A stretch of DNA of 64,000 nt, from positions 1 to 64,000 of the forward strand of contig JAPLNB010000260.1 in assembly GCA_026693085.1 (NCBI GenBank). The letters run 5' to 3'. Positions 10,005 through 19,400 of this stretch are shown one piece after another. The translations under genes and the position numbers were made by a program. The notes beneath the pieces are model-generated. The model was not told where the DNA came from, ran no database searches, and worked only from the letters and a program-made list of their open reading frames with translations. Origin of the DNA: Planctomycetota bacterium. GTDB taxonomy: Bacteria; Planctomycetota; Phycisphaerae; Tepidisphaerales; Tepidisphaeraceae. Within the stretch, counting starts at the first letter, position 1, and each line of letters opens with the position of its first letter.

Positions 10005-11511
10005 CTATCTCGCCGGCCCACCCCCCGGCGGGCGTGGCGGCGGCAACATCCGCTCCATCGCCTCTGTCATCTCACGCTCATCCACCACTCCATCCCGGTT
10101 CCTGTCCGCATCCTTGAACAGCCGCCCAATCTCACCCATCAACTCCTCCTTCGTCACCTTCCCGTCCCGATTCCTGTCCGCCCCTCTCATCATCCGCCTG
10201 CCCAACTCCCCCGGCAATCCTCCCCCTTGCCCCAACCCCGGCCCCTGCTGCCGCAACACCTGCCCGTCGCTCTTTCCGCCCAACTGCGTCAAAATCGACT
10301 CCACCCGCCTGCTCACAAACACCCGCAACGCCGGCTTCTGCCTCGCCATCTCCTGCCCGAATCCACCCACCCTCCCCGCGGCTCGCCCGCCCTTTCTCTC
10401 GTCCTCCATCGCGGCCGCAATCATCTTCTCCACGCCCGCGATCCGTTCGTTCATGTTCGCCACCGCAAATTCCCCCTCCACCATCCTCTTCAGATGCCCT
10501 CGATACGCCTCCCGGTATTCCTTCACACCCAGCACCCGCTCCACCAGCCGATTCGCCCCAATGCACGGCCGATCAATGCTCAAATCCATCTGCACATCGG
10601 GCGGCCCCGCCGGCACAAAACCTCCGAACGCCTCGTTCAGATCCCACGGAATCCACCACACCTTCAGCGTCTCCGGATGCACATACAAATAGAAGTTGTG
10701 GCCCGTCACCAGGTAACTGTCCAGGTTCGACAACACCACATTCACCGCCACAAACCGCAGAAACTCGTCCACCTCCATCAACTCGCCGAGGCTCTTGCCA
10801 AACTCCTCGTCGCTCCCCTGATGCACCAGCTTCACAAACTCGATCAGCCGTTTCTGCATCGCGGCATTCCCCTCCGTCCTGGCATCATACCGATCGCCAT
10901 ACGCCGCCCACCTGTCCCCCAGATACGGCAAGTCCCGCGTCCCCTCCGGCTTCAACAGCAGCCCCTTGCTCGATCCAAAGCGATCCTTCAGAAACCGCTT
11001 CCCCACATCCTCCACCATCGTGTACACCCCCAGGTACTCCCGCTCCAGCTTCCCCGGCACCGTCAGATACACCTTCACATACGCCGTCCGCGCCGCCGGC
11101 ACCTTCATCTCCCGAAACAGCCCATACGCCAGCGTCTCCCGCATCTGCGACGCATCCATCGCATTGTTACTCAGATTCACGCACGTCAGCCCGAGAAACG
11201 TCTGGCCCTCGGCAAACCGGTTGAAATCCAGCTTAAACGGATACTTCATCCCACCCCCCGTCGCCTTGAACGATGAATTGCCTTTGAACCTCACCCCCAC
11301 GTCCTTGTACGCCTTGCCGTCAAACTCAAGCTCCGCCTTCACAAACCCAAACTCTTCCGGCCTTCCAATCGGCCCCGCCCCGGGCCCCCGCCCCCGCCGT
11401 CCCATCAAACACCCCCCCCGCCTCATCCGGCCTCTTCTCCGCTCCTCTGGCCACCGTCCCCAACCCCACCACCAACCCCAGCATGACGACCGCCAATCTC
11501 TGTCTCATCAT
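10005..11511 (-). pseudogene. CotH-kinase family protein with C-terminal EF-hands, frameshifted
   Basis: CotH proteins are secreted protein-kinase-like enzymes. Here a signal peptide (start 11511, MMRQRLAVVMLGL) runs into a run of eight C on the plus strand at 11412-11419. The CotH body, beginning near FVKAELEFDGKAYKDV, is one frame away; removing one base of the run joins them. The body has GVRFKGNSSF, KGLLLKPEG and IPWDLNEAFGG blocks matching the intact paralog at 22368. It ends with two good EF-hand loops (DRNRDGKVTKEE and DADRNRDGVVDE). Compared with the paralog, about 60 residues after the signal peptide are missing. Pseudogene or homopolymer sequencing error. Confidence 0.78.
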
Positions 11512-11554
11512 TCCACCTCTCTCGCATCGTACCTCTCCCTCCGTTCATCGTTCA

Positions 11555-13078
11555 TCATTGATCGGTCATCGCTTCTTTCCCCTCCTCCCAGCCGCCACCC
11601 AGGGCTTTGTAGAGGGCGACGAGGTCGGTGGCGACGGCGCGTTCGCTGATGACGAGTTGTTCTTCGGAGATGTAGAGCGCGCGTTGTGCGTCGAGGACGT
11701 TGAGGAAGCCGGCGAGTTCGTGGGTATAGAGCTCGTTGGCCAGATCGACTGCGCGGCGATTGGCTTTTACGGCGTTGGCGAGGGACTGGCGGCGGGTTTG
11801 TTGGTGGGCGTAGGAGACGAGCGAGTTTTCGACCTCTTCCATGGCGAGGAGGACGGTGTTTTCGTAGAAGTCGAGAGACTGGGAGGTTCGTTCATCTTCG
11901 ACCTGGATCCTGGCGCGGATTCGGCCGCGGTCGAAGATGGGCAGGCGGACGCCGGGGCCGATGGACCAGAAATTGCTGCTGGAGTTGAAGAGGGATTTGG
12001 CTTGGTCGCTTTGGAGGCCGATGCCGCCGGTCAGAGAGAATCTGGGGAACAGGTCGGCGGTGGCGACGCCGATGCGGGCGGTGGCGGCGGCGAGTTGGCG
12101 TTCGGCACGGCGGATGTCGGCGCGGCGGCGAAGGAGGTCGGAGGGCAGGCCAACGGGGATGTCGGGGGGCGTGGAGGGCATGCCAGAGACCTTGGACAAT
12201 TCATCGGACAGCGAGCCGGGGAGTTGTCCGGTGAGGACGGCGATGCGGTGGATGGCGCGTCGGGCCGAGGTCTGGAGGATCGGCAGGGTGGCGGCGGTGG
12301 TGGCGACCTGTGCTTCGGCGCGGACGACATCGAGTTCGCCGGTGAGGCCGGCGTTGAAGCGAGTGCGCGTGAGTTCGACGGTATCCTGCTGGCTCTTGAC
12401 GTTCGCGGTGGTGATGTCGATCTGTCGTTGGATGCCTCGCAGATCGAGGTAGTTCGCGGCGACTTCGGCAAGGAGTGAAACCAGCAGATCGCGGCGTCCT
12501 TCGATGGCGGTTCCGATATCGGCGTCGGCGGCCTCGACGGCGCGGCGGATGCCGCCGAAGACATCGAGTTCCCAGGAGGCGTCGAAACCCAACTGCCAGA
12601 GACTGCGTTCGGCAGAGAAGATTGCGGGGTTGAATCCGGTGGCGGGCACAGCGGTTGTCCCGGCGCCGCCGGTGGCATTGGATCCGCCGAGTGCCGCGGT
12701 GTCTGCGAAGCCGGTGTTTTCGCTGCCCTTGGTGCGTTGATATGAGCCGGAGGCATTGATGGTCGGCCACTCGCCGGAGACGACGATGCGGCGTTGTGCG
12801 CGAGCCTCGCGAATGCGTGAGGCGGCGATTTTGAGGTCGAGGTTGGACTGGACGGCGCGGTGAACGAGGGCATCAAGGACGGGGTCGTTGAAGGTTTTCC
12901 ACCATTGGACAACGGCCACGGGCTGGGTGGTTGCGCCGCCGGCGATCTTTTCGCTCCAATCTGTCGGGAGCGTGGTTTGGGGCGGGCAATAGTCTGGGCC
13001 CACCTTGCACCCCCCTACCGCGAGCGCGATCATGACCAGACCCAAGCCGCCGGTTCTCCATCCGTTCCGGTAGTTCAC
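11555..13078 (-). CDS. NodT-family outer-membrane efflux lipoprotein
   Basis: TolC-like outer-membrane channel of a tripartite exporter, 507 residues, usual length for the OprM/NodT group. The lipobox AVGGC places the lipidated cysteine at residue 24, followed by KVGPDY, a strong family opening. The two repeated outer-membrane efflux (OEP) domains follow, with alternating helical segments. It begins with GTG, preceded by AGGAGG. The start overlaps the stop of the decayed HlyD gene by four bases, so it was built as the last gene of an adaptor-channel operon. ATTQP near residue 49 is one of the recurring Thr-Pro linkers. The inner pump is not in the window. Confidence 0.93.
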   Translation of the reverse strand: MNYRNGWRTGGLGLVMIALAVGGCKVGPDYCPPQTTLPTDWSEKIAGGATTQPVAVVQWWKTFNDPVLDALVHRAVQSNLDLKIAASRIREARAQRRIVVSGEWPTINASGSYQRTKGSENTGFADTAALGGSNATGGAGTTAVPATGFNPAIFSAERSLWQLGFDASWELDVFGGIRRAVEAADADIGTAIEGRRDLLVSLLAEVAANYLDLRGIQRQIDITTANVKSQQDTVELTRTRFNAGLTGELDVVRAEAQVATTAATLPILQTSARRAIHRIAVLTGQLPGSLSDELSKVSGMPSTPPDIPVGLPSDLLRRRADIRRAERQLAAATARIGVATADLFPRFSLTGGIGLQSDQAKSLFNSSSNFWSIGPGVRLPIFDRGRIRARIQVEDERTSQSLDFYENTVLLAMEEVENSLVSYAHQQTRRQSLANAVKANRRAVDLANELYTHELAGFLNVLDAQRALYISEEQLVISERAVATDLVALYKALGGGWEEGKEAMTDQ

Positions 13079-13682
13079 CGCACACCTCCTTGGCCGCTGC
13101 TGCTGCGAGTGGCGCTGATGGCCGTCGTTGTTCCAAGCGGCGGCGCTTCGATGAACACGTCCATTTGCTGCCCAACATAAATGGGGAGGCTACCCTTATA
13201 GAAACTGTATATGACCTGGAGGACGCGGGTATCGACGCGTTCGGTGCTATCGCCGGTCAAGGAACGCTTGGGCACGACATAGGGCTCGACGCGGACAAAC
13301 TTAAGGGGAGTTTTCAAGTCAGCGTTGCCGCGTACAAATGCCATAGCCGGGGCGTCCTTCCTGACTCGCCAGGCGTCATTCTCATCGACATCGACCCTGA
13401 CGTACAGCGTGTCGATGTCGCCGAGGAGCATCAAGGGGGTAGCGAGGGGGCCTGGCTGGGCGTATTCGCCGAGGCGGATCTTCACCTGCAGGACCTGGGC
13501 GTCGATGGGGGATCGGATGAGGCGCTGATCGACATCGACGTGGGCCTGGTTGACGGCGGCTTGCCGGCTTTGACCTTGTCGCCGACTTTCATGTAGACCT
13601 CGGTGACGACCTGGCCGACGGGCGTGCCGATGGCGATGTACTTGGCGCGGTCGCCGACGAGCATTTTCAGGGCAATGAGGTT
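13075..13682 (-). pseudogene. HlyD-type membrane fusion protein remnant
   Basis: Two pieces of one adaptor protein lie in different frames. The 5' piece (from about 13682 to 13570) reads ALKMLVGDRAKYIAIGTPVG and VYMKVGDKVKAGKP, the first half of a biotinyl-lipoyl domain. The 3' piece reads AAVNQAHVDVDQRLIRSPID, VLQVKIRLGEYAQPG and a normal C-terminal beta-domain ending at 13075. The signal/transmembrane start and the whole coiled-coil hairpin between the lipoyl halves are missing, so this is a real deletion rather than a single base error. The stop overlaps the start of the intact NodT channel. Not expected to make a working adaptor. Confidence 0.8.
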
Positions 13683-13945
13683 TATGGCTTGCTTCCTCTG
13701 GCACCGACAGGCCAGTTGGCCAGGGCAGCCAGCAAGAAGTTGGCGATGGGGTCGCCCAGCGCGTCAATATCGTCGGGAGTGAACTTCAGGTCGGGGTGAA
13801 GCCGCGAGATGACGACTTTGGAATGTCGATAGAAGACGCACTGTGAGATAACACTCCGGGTGGAAAGCTCGACATCGCGTTGGGAGGCGGCGGGGCCGAT
13901 GATCTCACCGCCACCGGAGGACAGCTCGTTTTGTGTTGAATCCGG
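13682..13945 (-). pseudogene. C-terminal remnant of a TetR/CecR-type regulator
   Basis: Too short for routine calling. On the minus strand an open frame ending in TAA at 13682-13684 encodes GEIIGPAASQRDVELSTRSV followed by ISQCVFYRHSKVVISRLHPD and FTPDDIDALGDPIANF. This pattern (Q-C-x-F-Y-R/C-x-x-x-x-V-x-x-R-L-x-P, then D-x-I-x-x-L-x-D) is that of the C-terminal DUF1956 domain of CecR-like TetR repressors. The DNA-binding N-terminus is gone. Such regulators typically sit upstream of an HlyD gene, as here, so this was probably the local repressor of the exporter. Recognition is from memory of the family. Confidence 0.6.
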
Positions 13946-13956
13946 GTTGGAGCCCG

Positions 13957-15594
13957 TTAAAGCTTGGGGCCCTTGGTTGCCTGCCAGACAATTTTGGCTT
14001 TTCCGAGGACGGTTCCGGTAGCGAAGGCGATGTCGACCTGTGCGATCTGGTACTCGGCGGTGGCCTGGATTTCGGAGAGGGCGGCGTTGGCCAGGCGGGT
14101 CTGGGCGTCGAGGACGTCGTTGGAGGTTCGCATGCCCTGGTTGAACTGCTGTATCTCAGCCTGGAGGGTGCGGGTTGCGGCGGCGACGCGGGTCTTGGCG
14201 GCCATGATGCGTTGCCAGCTCGATTCGAGTTGGTCCGCGGCGCCGAGGACTTCTTGTTCGATGGTGGCGGCCTGCTGTTCCTTGGTGGCGATGGCCTGCA
14301 GGCGTGAGGCAAGCGAGCGTCGGAGGCGGCTGCGGGCTGCTTCATTTCCGATCGGCACTTGAACGCTGACGCCAACCTGGTGATCGTCGAAGTCGTTGTC
14401 GCGGAGCATGGTGAAGGAATCGCCGAGGGTTGGGCCGAGGCCGTTGATGTTGTACTGGTATTGCAGGACGACGAGGGGGAGCATCTGGTTTTTCGCGTAT
14501 TTCACATTGGCGGTCTCGAGCGCGATCTGAAGTTCGGTGGCAAGCATTTCCATTCGCTGTTTGAGGGCGACATCGACCAGGCGGTTGGGATCGACCTGGT
14601 AGTAGACGGCGTTGGGTTCGGTGGCGGGGACGACGATGGTGGGGGTGTTCATGGCGAGGTCGGTGCGGTTGAGGACCCTCTTTAATTCGCGTTGGCGGTC
14701 GCGGGCGTCGAGTTCGGCGCGGATGACGCCTTCGAGGGAATCGGCGACGCCGGACTCGGCGCGGACGACCTCGACCTCGGCAGCCAATTCGGCGCGCACG
14801 CGCCGCTGCGCGCGTTCCAACTGCGAGACCGCGAGATCGTGCTCTTTTTCCCTGACCTCAAGAGCGCGGCGGGACGCGTAGAGGCGCCAGTAGAGGCGGT
14901 CGGCTTCGGCGAGGACGCGGGTGACTTCGAGTTTGGTCCTGGCCTCGGTCCGCTGCGAGGTATAGAACGCGATGCGGATGGCGTGGGCGTTGGCATCGGT
15001 TCCGGCGCCTTTGAACAGGGGCTGGCTGATTGCGGCGGTGAAATCGGAGGTGTGTGCGGGGTTCAGGGTTGAGAACTCGTTGTTGGTCTCAAAGCGGTTG
15101 ACGGGGACGTTGAAATTCAAAGTCCCACCGGTCCGGAGGGGGACCTGGACACCGGTGTTGGTTGTCAGGCTGGTGTCCTGGGTGCTGTTGAGCTTGCTGG
15201 AGGTGGGGGCGTCGATCTTGCTGTAGTTGACGTTTGTGTTGAAGACTGATTCGAAGGCTGCCTGGGCTTCGGTGATGGCCTGCTGAGCGATGGTCGGGTT
15301 GAGGAGCTCGACTTTCAGATCGAGGTTGTTGGCGAGCGCGGCTTGGCGGACCTCTTCGATGGTGAGCTGGACTTGTGCCGCGGGCCGGGTTGTTGGGCGT
15401 GTGTCGGGCCGGGTTGCGGCGATGGCGGGCATCTCGGTGTTGTCGATGCGTTGGAGGGTTTCGCGGGGGACGACGAGTTCGCCGGTGGCACCCGTTCCGA
15501 AAGACCCGTCGCAGCCCGCGAGGATCAGGCAGGTTAGCCAAGCACTGAGCGCAGGGACCGGACCGCATCTGCAAGCCGCTCTCTTCCACACCAT
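13957..15594 (-). CDS. TolC-family outer-membrane lipoprotein
   Basis: Outer-membrane channel, 545 residues. The signal peptide ends in LILAGC, lipidated cysteine at 28. A Thr-Arg-Pro linker (TRPDTRPTTRPA, residues 61-72) precedes the two OEP domains, which show long coiled-coil-like helices (for example 220-280 and 400-470). GGAGA lies five bases before the ATG. It is the last gene of the exporter operon, 24 bases after the permease, and should form the outer end of the HlyD-ABC-FtsX-TolC machine. It is distinct from the NodT channel at 11555, which belongs to a separate, decayed set. Confidence 0.9.
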   Translation of the reverse strand: MVWKRAACRCGPVPALSAWLTCLILAGCDGSFGTGATGELVVPRETLQRIDNTEMPAIAATRPDTRPTTRPAAQVQLTIEEVRQAALANNLDLKVELLNPTIAQQAITEAQAAFESVFNTNVNYSKIDAPTSSKLNSTQDTSLTTNTGVQVPLRTGGTLNFNVPVNRFETNNEFSTLNPAHTSDFTAAISQPLFKGAGTDANAHAIRIAFYTSQRTEARTKLEVTRVLAEADRLYWRLYASRRALEVREKEHDLAVSQLERAQRRVRAELAAEVEVVRAESGVADSLEGVIRAELDARDRQRELKRVLNRTDLAMNTPTIVVPATEPNAVYYQVDPNRLVDVALKQRMEMLATELQIALETANVKYAKNQMLPLVVLQYQYNINGLGPTLGDSFTMLRDNDFDDHQVGVSVQVPIGNEAARSRLRRSLASRLQAIATKEQQAATIEQEVLGAADQLESSWQRIMAAKTRVAAATRTLQAEIQQFNQGMRTSNDVLDAQTRLANAALSEIQATAEYQIAQVDIAFATGTVLGKAKIVWQATKGPKL

Positions 15595-15618
15595 GGTTTC
15601 TCCAGAAACACCGAAGCC

Positions 15619-16878
15619 TTATTCATGCCGCAGCGCGTCGATCGGGTCGAGGCGAGCGGCTTTGATTGCAGGGAACATTCCGAAGATAAGTCCGACTGCA
15701 CCGGCGAATCCGAACGACAGTGCGACGGCCCAGCCGGGAATGTACGCTTTTCCCAAGTGGGCCGCGGGTATGCTGGCCATGGCACTGGTGAGGCCCTGGC
15801 CGGCGCCGACACCGATGAGGCCGCCGAAGCAGCAGAGGACGACGGCTTCGACGAGGAACTGGAGGAGGATCGCGGAGGGTCGGGCACCGACGGCCTTTCG
15901 GAGGCCGATTTCGCGGGTGCGTTCGGATACGCTGACGAGCATGATATTCATGATGCCGACGCCGCCGACGATGAGGCTGATGCCGACGACGCCGGCGGCG
16001 GCCATGGTGATGGCACTGGCGACGCTCTTGAACTGCTGGACGAATTGTTCGATGACATCGACGCCGAAGTTATTGGGTTCGCCGGGCTGGAGGCGGCGTT
16101 GTTTTCGCATGAAGAAGTTGAGTTCGGCCTTGGCGTCGTCGGCAAGTTCGGGGGATTTGCAGGCGGCGATGACGAACACGCCGGAGTAGGGGTTGGCTTG
16201 GCGCAGCGTGCGGAAGGGCGCGAAGACCTCGAGGCCGGAGGAGTTTTCGCCGAACATCCAGGATTCAGCGCGGGCTTCGATGACTCCGACGATCATAAAG
16301 CGGGTGGAGCCGACCATGATGGATTGGCCGACGCACTCTTTCTCGAGGCCGAGTTTCTCCTGGACCTTGGTGTTGATGAGGCAGACGGGGCGGCAGTGTT
16401 CGTTGTCGATGAGGGTGAAAGGGCGGCCTTGGATGACGGAGCGGTTTTCGATCTTGTGCCAATCCGGCTCGATGCCGACGAATTTCACATTTTCCTCTGA
16501 GTGGCCGGCGAAGGAGATGGTTCGGCCATTCTGTTCGGTGATGCGGGTGAACGCCGCGACGGAGGGGCAATGTTCGAGCATGCCTTCGAAGATTTCGGGC
16601 TTGAAGCGGACTCGGTGCCAGGCAGCGTGGGAGCGGGCCATCCGGTAGTTGGGGAAGATGAAGATTTTATTGGTTCCGAAGTTCTCGAATTCGGTGAGGA
16701 TGTTGGCCTTGAGACCCGTGAGGGCGGCGATGACGGCGGTGACGGAGGCGACGCCGATGACGATTCCGATGGTGGTGAGGGTGGAACGGACCTTGTTGTT
16801 CCAGATCTGTCCGAGCGCGAGAAATGCGCTTTGGTAGATGATCAGAAGCACGGCAAGGGGCAGGCGAAGGAGGGTCAT
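15619..16878 (-). CDS. MacB/FtsX-type ABC transporter permease
   Basis: Inner-membrane subunit of a type VII (MacB-like) ABC transporter, 419 residues. One N-terminal transmembrane helix (residues 5-50, with IWNNKVRSTLTTIGIVIGVA, a typical family opening) leads to a large periplasmic MacB-PCD domain (about 55-290). Three C-terminal helices follow, with the FtsX motif VSERTREIGLRKAVGAR. The ATPase is a separate upstream gene, overlapping by four bases (ATGA), so translation is coupled. Likely mechanotransmission of an exported substrate such as a macrolide, peptide or lipid; the substrate is not visible. Confidence 0.93.
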   Translation of the reverse strand: MTLLRLPLAVLLIIYQSAFLALGQIWNNKVRSTLTTIGIVIGVASVTAVIAALTGLKANILTEFENFGTNKIFIFPNYRMARSHAAWHRVRFKPEIFEGMLEHCPSVAAFTRITEQNGRTISFAGHSEENVKFVGIEPDWHKIENRSVIQGRPFTLIDNEHCRPVCLINTKVQEKLGLEKECVGQSIMVGSTRFMIVGVIEARAESWMFGENSSGLEVFAPFRTLRQANPYSGVFVIAACKSPELADDAKAELNFFMRKQRRLQPGEPNNFGVDVIEQFVQQFKSVASAITMAAAGVVGISLIVGGVGIMNIMLVSVSERTREIGLRKAVGARPSAILLQFLVEAVVLCCFGGLIGVGAGQGLTSAMASIPAAHLGKAYIPGWAVALSFGFAGAVGLIFGMFPAIKAARLDPIDALRHE

Positions 16879-17684
16879 ACGAGCGTCTCGCTTTGGGCCG
16901 CGGTGGCAGTGGGCATCACGTCGACGTTGGTATGCTTGCCGTTTCCGTTTTCGCCAGGGGTGGCGTTTTCGATCGGCGAGACGTGATACAGGACATCTTT
17001 CTCGATGGGGAGATCGGAGACGATGCGGCCATCCCTCATGCGGATGATGCGTTTGGCATGTTTGGCGACATCGGCTTCGTGGGTGACCATGATGATGGTC
17101 TGGCCGCGGCGATGGAGTTCTTCGAAGAGGGCGAGGATTTCCACGCTGGTTGCGCTATCGAGGTTTCCCGTTGGCTCATCGGCGAGGAGTATGGCGGGGT
17201 TGGCGACGAGCGCGCGGGCGATGGCGACGCGTTGTTTCTGTCCGCCGGAGAGCTGGTTGGGCCTGTGTTTGATTCGGTCGTGGAGGCCGACGTTTTGGAG
17301 AGCGGCCTTTGCGCGTTTTCGGCGGTTCCACCATCCGTCACGGGAGTAAATGAGAGGCAGTTCGACGTTTTTCAGAGCGGTGAGGCGGGGCATGAGTTCG
17401 AAGGACTGGAAGACGAAGCCGATGCATTCGTTGCGTACGCGAGCGAGGGAGGCGGCGCCCATTTGGGTGGTGACCTGGCCGTCGAGTTCATAGACACCGG
17501 AGGTAGGCCGATCGAGACAACCGAGGATGTTCATCAGGGTGCTCTTGCCGGAACCGCTGGTGCCCATGACGGCGACGTACTCGTTCTGTCCCACGTCCAG
17601 ATCGACGCCGTCGAGGGCGCGGATCTCCTCGACCCCGACTTTGTATACCTTGGTGATCTTGTCCAATCGTATAACGGCTGGCAT
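16875..17684 (-). CDS. ABC transporter ATP-binding protein (MacB/LolD type)
   Basis: Cytoplasmic ATPase of the exporter, 269 residues. Walker A GTSGSGKST at 41-49, signature LSGGQKQR at 145-152, Walker B LLADEP at 167-172 with catalytic E170, and the switch histidine in IIMVTHEAD. The start at 17684 (MPAVIRLDKITKVY) is the family norm; the much longer open frame upstream is an accidental antisense extension. A 35-residue C-terminal tail (YHVSPIENATPGENGNG) is longer than in LolD. It lies 19 bases after the HlyD gene and overlaps the permease, so the three are one transcription unit. Confidence 0.95.
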   Translation of the reverse strand: MPAVIRLDKITKVYKVGVEEIRALDGVDLDVGQNEYVAVMGTSGSGKSTLMNILGCLDRPTSGVYELDGQVTTQMGAASLARVRNECIGFVFQSFELMPRLTALKNVELPLIYSRDGWWNRRKRAKAALQNVGLHDRIKHRPNQLSGGQKQRVAIARALVANPAILLADEPTGNLDSATSVEILALFEELHRRGQTIIMVTHEADVAKHAKRIIRMRDGRIVSDLPIEKDVLYHVSPIENATPGENGNGKHTNVDVMPTATAAQSETLV

Positions 17685-17703
17685 CTGAGATCTCGCTTGT
17701 GTC

Positions 17704-19050
17704 TTACTTTGCCACCACAGCGGCGGGCCTGGTTGTGGGCTGGGTTGTTGCGGCCTTTTCCTCTTTGAGCTTCTGATCGTGCTGGACGGACTCGAGCACC
17801 TTGTAAGGTCCGACGACAATCGGGTCGCCGGGGTTGAGGCCGGACTCGATGATAGTGTACATGATATCGCTGGCGCCGATCTTGACGGGAGTGACGATGG
17901 CCTTGCCGTCGACGAAGCGATAGACGACGGGGGCCATGGTTTTCTTTTTGTCAACCTCGGCTTGGTCGCGGATACCGACGGGCAGGCTGTCGACAGACCG
18001 GCCGAGGACGGTCTGGCTGGGGACCTTGATGACGTTCTGGTGGTGTTTGGTTTCGATGTCGACATCGGCGGTGAGGCCGGACTGAATGCGTTTGCCGTCG
18101 GTGTTGAGGAGGACTTCGACCTTGTAGTACTTGGTGCCGTCCCGGTCGTCGGTGTGGGCGAGGGCGACGGTGTGGACGCGGCCTTCGAAGAGCTTGTCGG
18201 GGTAAGCGGGGGTACGGACGATGGCTTTTTGCCCGACCTGGACGTTGGCGACGGAGGTTTCGTCGACCCTGGCAACCATGAGCATGCGCGACATGTTGGC
18301 GACTTCGAGGATGACGGTTCCGGGGTTGTTCATGGTTCCGGTCATCACGACTTCGCCGACCTTGGCATTGAGCTTGGTAACAACGCCATCGATCGGCGAC
18401 TTGATGGTGGCATAGCTGAGGTTGTCGTCGGCGCGAGTGATGTCGGCGGCGGCGGCCTCGAGGTTGTGCTGCATCACGGTGAGGTTTCGGCGGTCGGCTT
18501 CGAGGTTCTCCTTGGCCACATTGAGTTCGGCCTCGACCCGGTCCACCTTGGCCTGGGCGGTATCGACGGTGGATTGACTGACATCGCTGGAGGCCAGGAG
18601 TTTCCTCTGGCGGTCGAGATCGCGTTTGGCATCCGTCAGGCCGACCTGTGTGGCGACGATCTGTGCCTTGGCGGATTCGATCTTGGACTCTGATACCTTG
18701 ATTTGCGCCTCCTGGGCGGCCTTGCGGGCCTCGGATTGCTTCAACTGCGCCTTGAGGTCCTTGTTATCGAGGACGATGAGGATATCGTCCTTCTTGACTG
18801 GGTCGCACTCTTTTTTTGGCAGTTCGGCGATTCTGGTGGAGACCCGGGCGCTGATGGAGACCCTCTCATCGGGTTGGATGATCCCCGGCGAGCTGACGAT
18901 CTCGACGAGATCGCCTTTTTTGGCGAACTCAATGCGTACGGATGTGCCCTGGGCTTCCGCGGCCGCCTTTTTCCAAAGCCACCACTGTCCGCCGGCGTAG
19001 AGGCCCCCCAGAACGACGGCGGTCACAATTACTGTCATGATGATCTTCAC
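17704..19050 (-). CDS. HlyD/MacA-type periplasmic adaptor
   Basis: Links the ABC permease to the TolC channel, 448 residues. An N-terminal membrane anchor (residues 1-22) is followed by a split biotinyl-lipoyl domain (near 50-90, then 215-240 at SYATIKSPIDGVV). Between the halves lies a long coiled-coil hairpin (about 95-205), followed by beta-barrel and membrane-proximal domains. The C-terminus carries a TTQPTTRPA linker and ends AVVAK. It starts with GTG; no strong ribosome site is visible. First gene of the operon HlyD-ATPase-permease-TolC. Promoters should lie in 19051-19400. Confidence 0.93.
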   Translation of the reverse strand: MKIIMTVIVTAVVLGGLYAGGQWWLWKKAAAEAQGTSVRIEFAKKGDLVEIVSSPGIIQPDERVSISARVSTRIAELPKKECDPVKKDDILIVLDNKDLKAQLKQSEARKAAQEAQIKVSESKIESAKAQIVATQVGLTDAKRDLDRQRKLLASSDVSQSTVDTAQAKVDRVEAELNVAKENLEADRRNLTVMQHNLEAAAADITRADDNLSYATIKSPIDGVVTKLNAKVGEVVMTGTMNNPGTVILEVANMSRMLMVARVDETSVANVQVGQKAIVRTPAYPDKLFEGRVHTVALAHTDDRDGTKYYKVEVLLNTDGKRIQSGLTADVDIETKHHQNVIKVPSQTVLGRSVDSLPVGIRDQAEVDKKKTMAPVVYRFVDGKAIVTPVKIGASDIMYTIIESGLNPGDPIVVGPYKVLESVQHDQKLKEEKAATTQPTTRPAAVVAK

Positions 19051-19400
19051 AAGTGCGCTCTCGTTAGAAACCCACGGAATTGCGCAACCCGCGCTATCCG
19101 CACGCCAGCATACGCCATTCCCGCAAGCAGTTCAAAACAACGCTGCTTATCCGCGTACGAACGTCAGATGGCTGGCGTCTACGCGTATATAGTCGCCGAC
19201 TTGCGCAATTGTTGCACGGGGTCGACCCGTTCACAATCACCCAATCCGCGGAGCGTCGCTGCCATGTCGCACCAATTCGCTTTCTGATCATTACTGGAGA
19301 ATTGGCAGTGGCGTTGGTGTTCGTTGGCCCTTTCGCCGGAGCGGCACTGAGTGATAGACTCCAGACACCAATGGGAATGTTGCGACTCGATTGCGGCGTC
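19051..19400. other. Divergent intergenic region
   Basis: 350 bases between the exporter operon (minus) and the DUF2459-like lipoprotein gene (plus). The lipoprotein frame stays open back to 19080 but the extension has no signal peptide or family resemblance, so I treat it as non-coding. It should contain both promoters; no box pair was convincing. Confidence 0.4.

Noticed and set aside
17684..18275. N-terminal extension of the ABC ATPase frame
   Set aside because: Ser/Pro/Thr-rich sequence overlapping the HlyD gene; family start is MPAVIRLDK at 17684.
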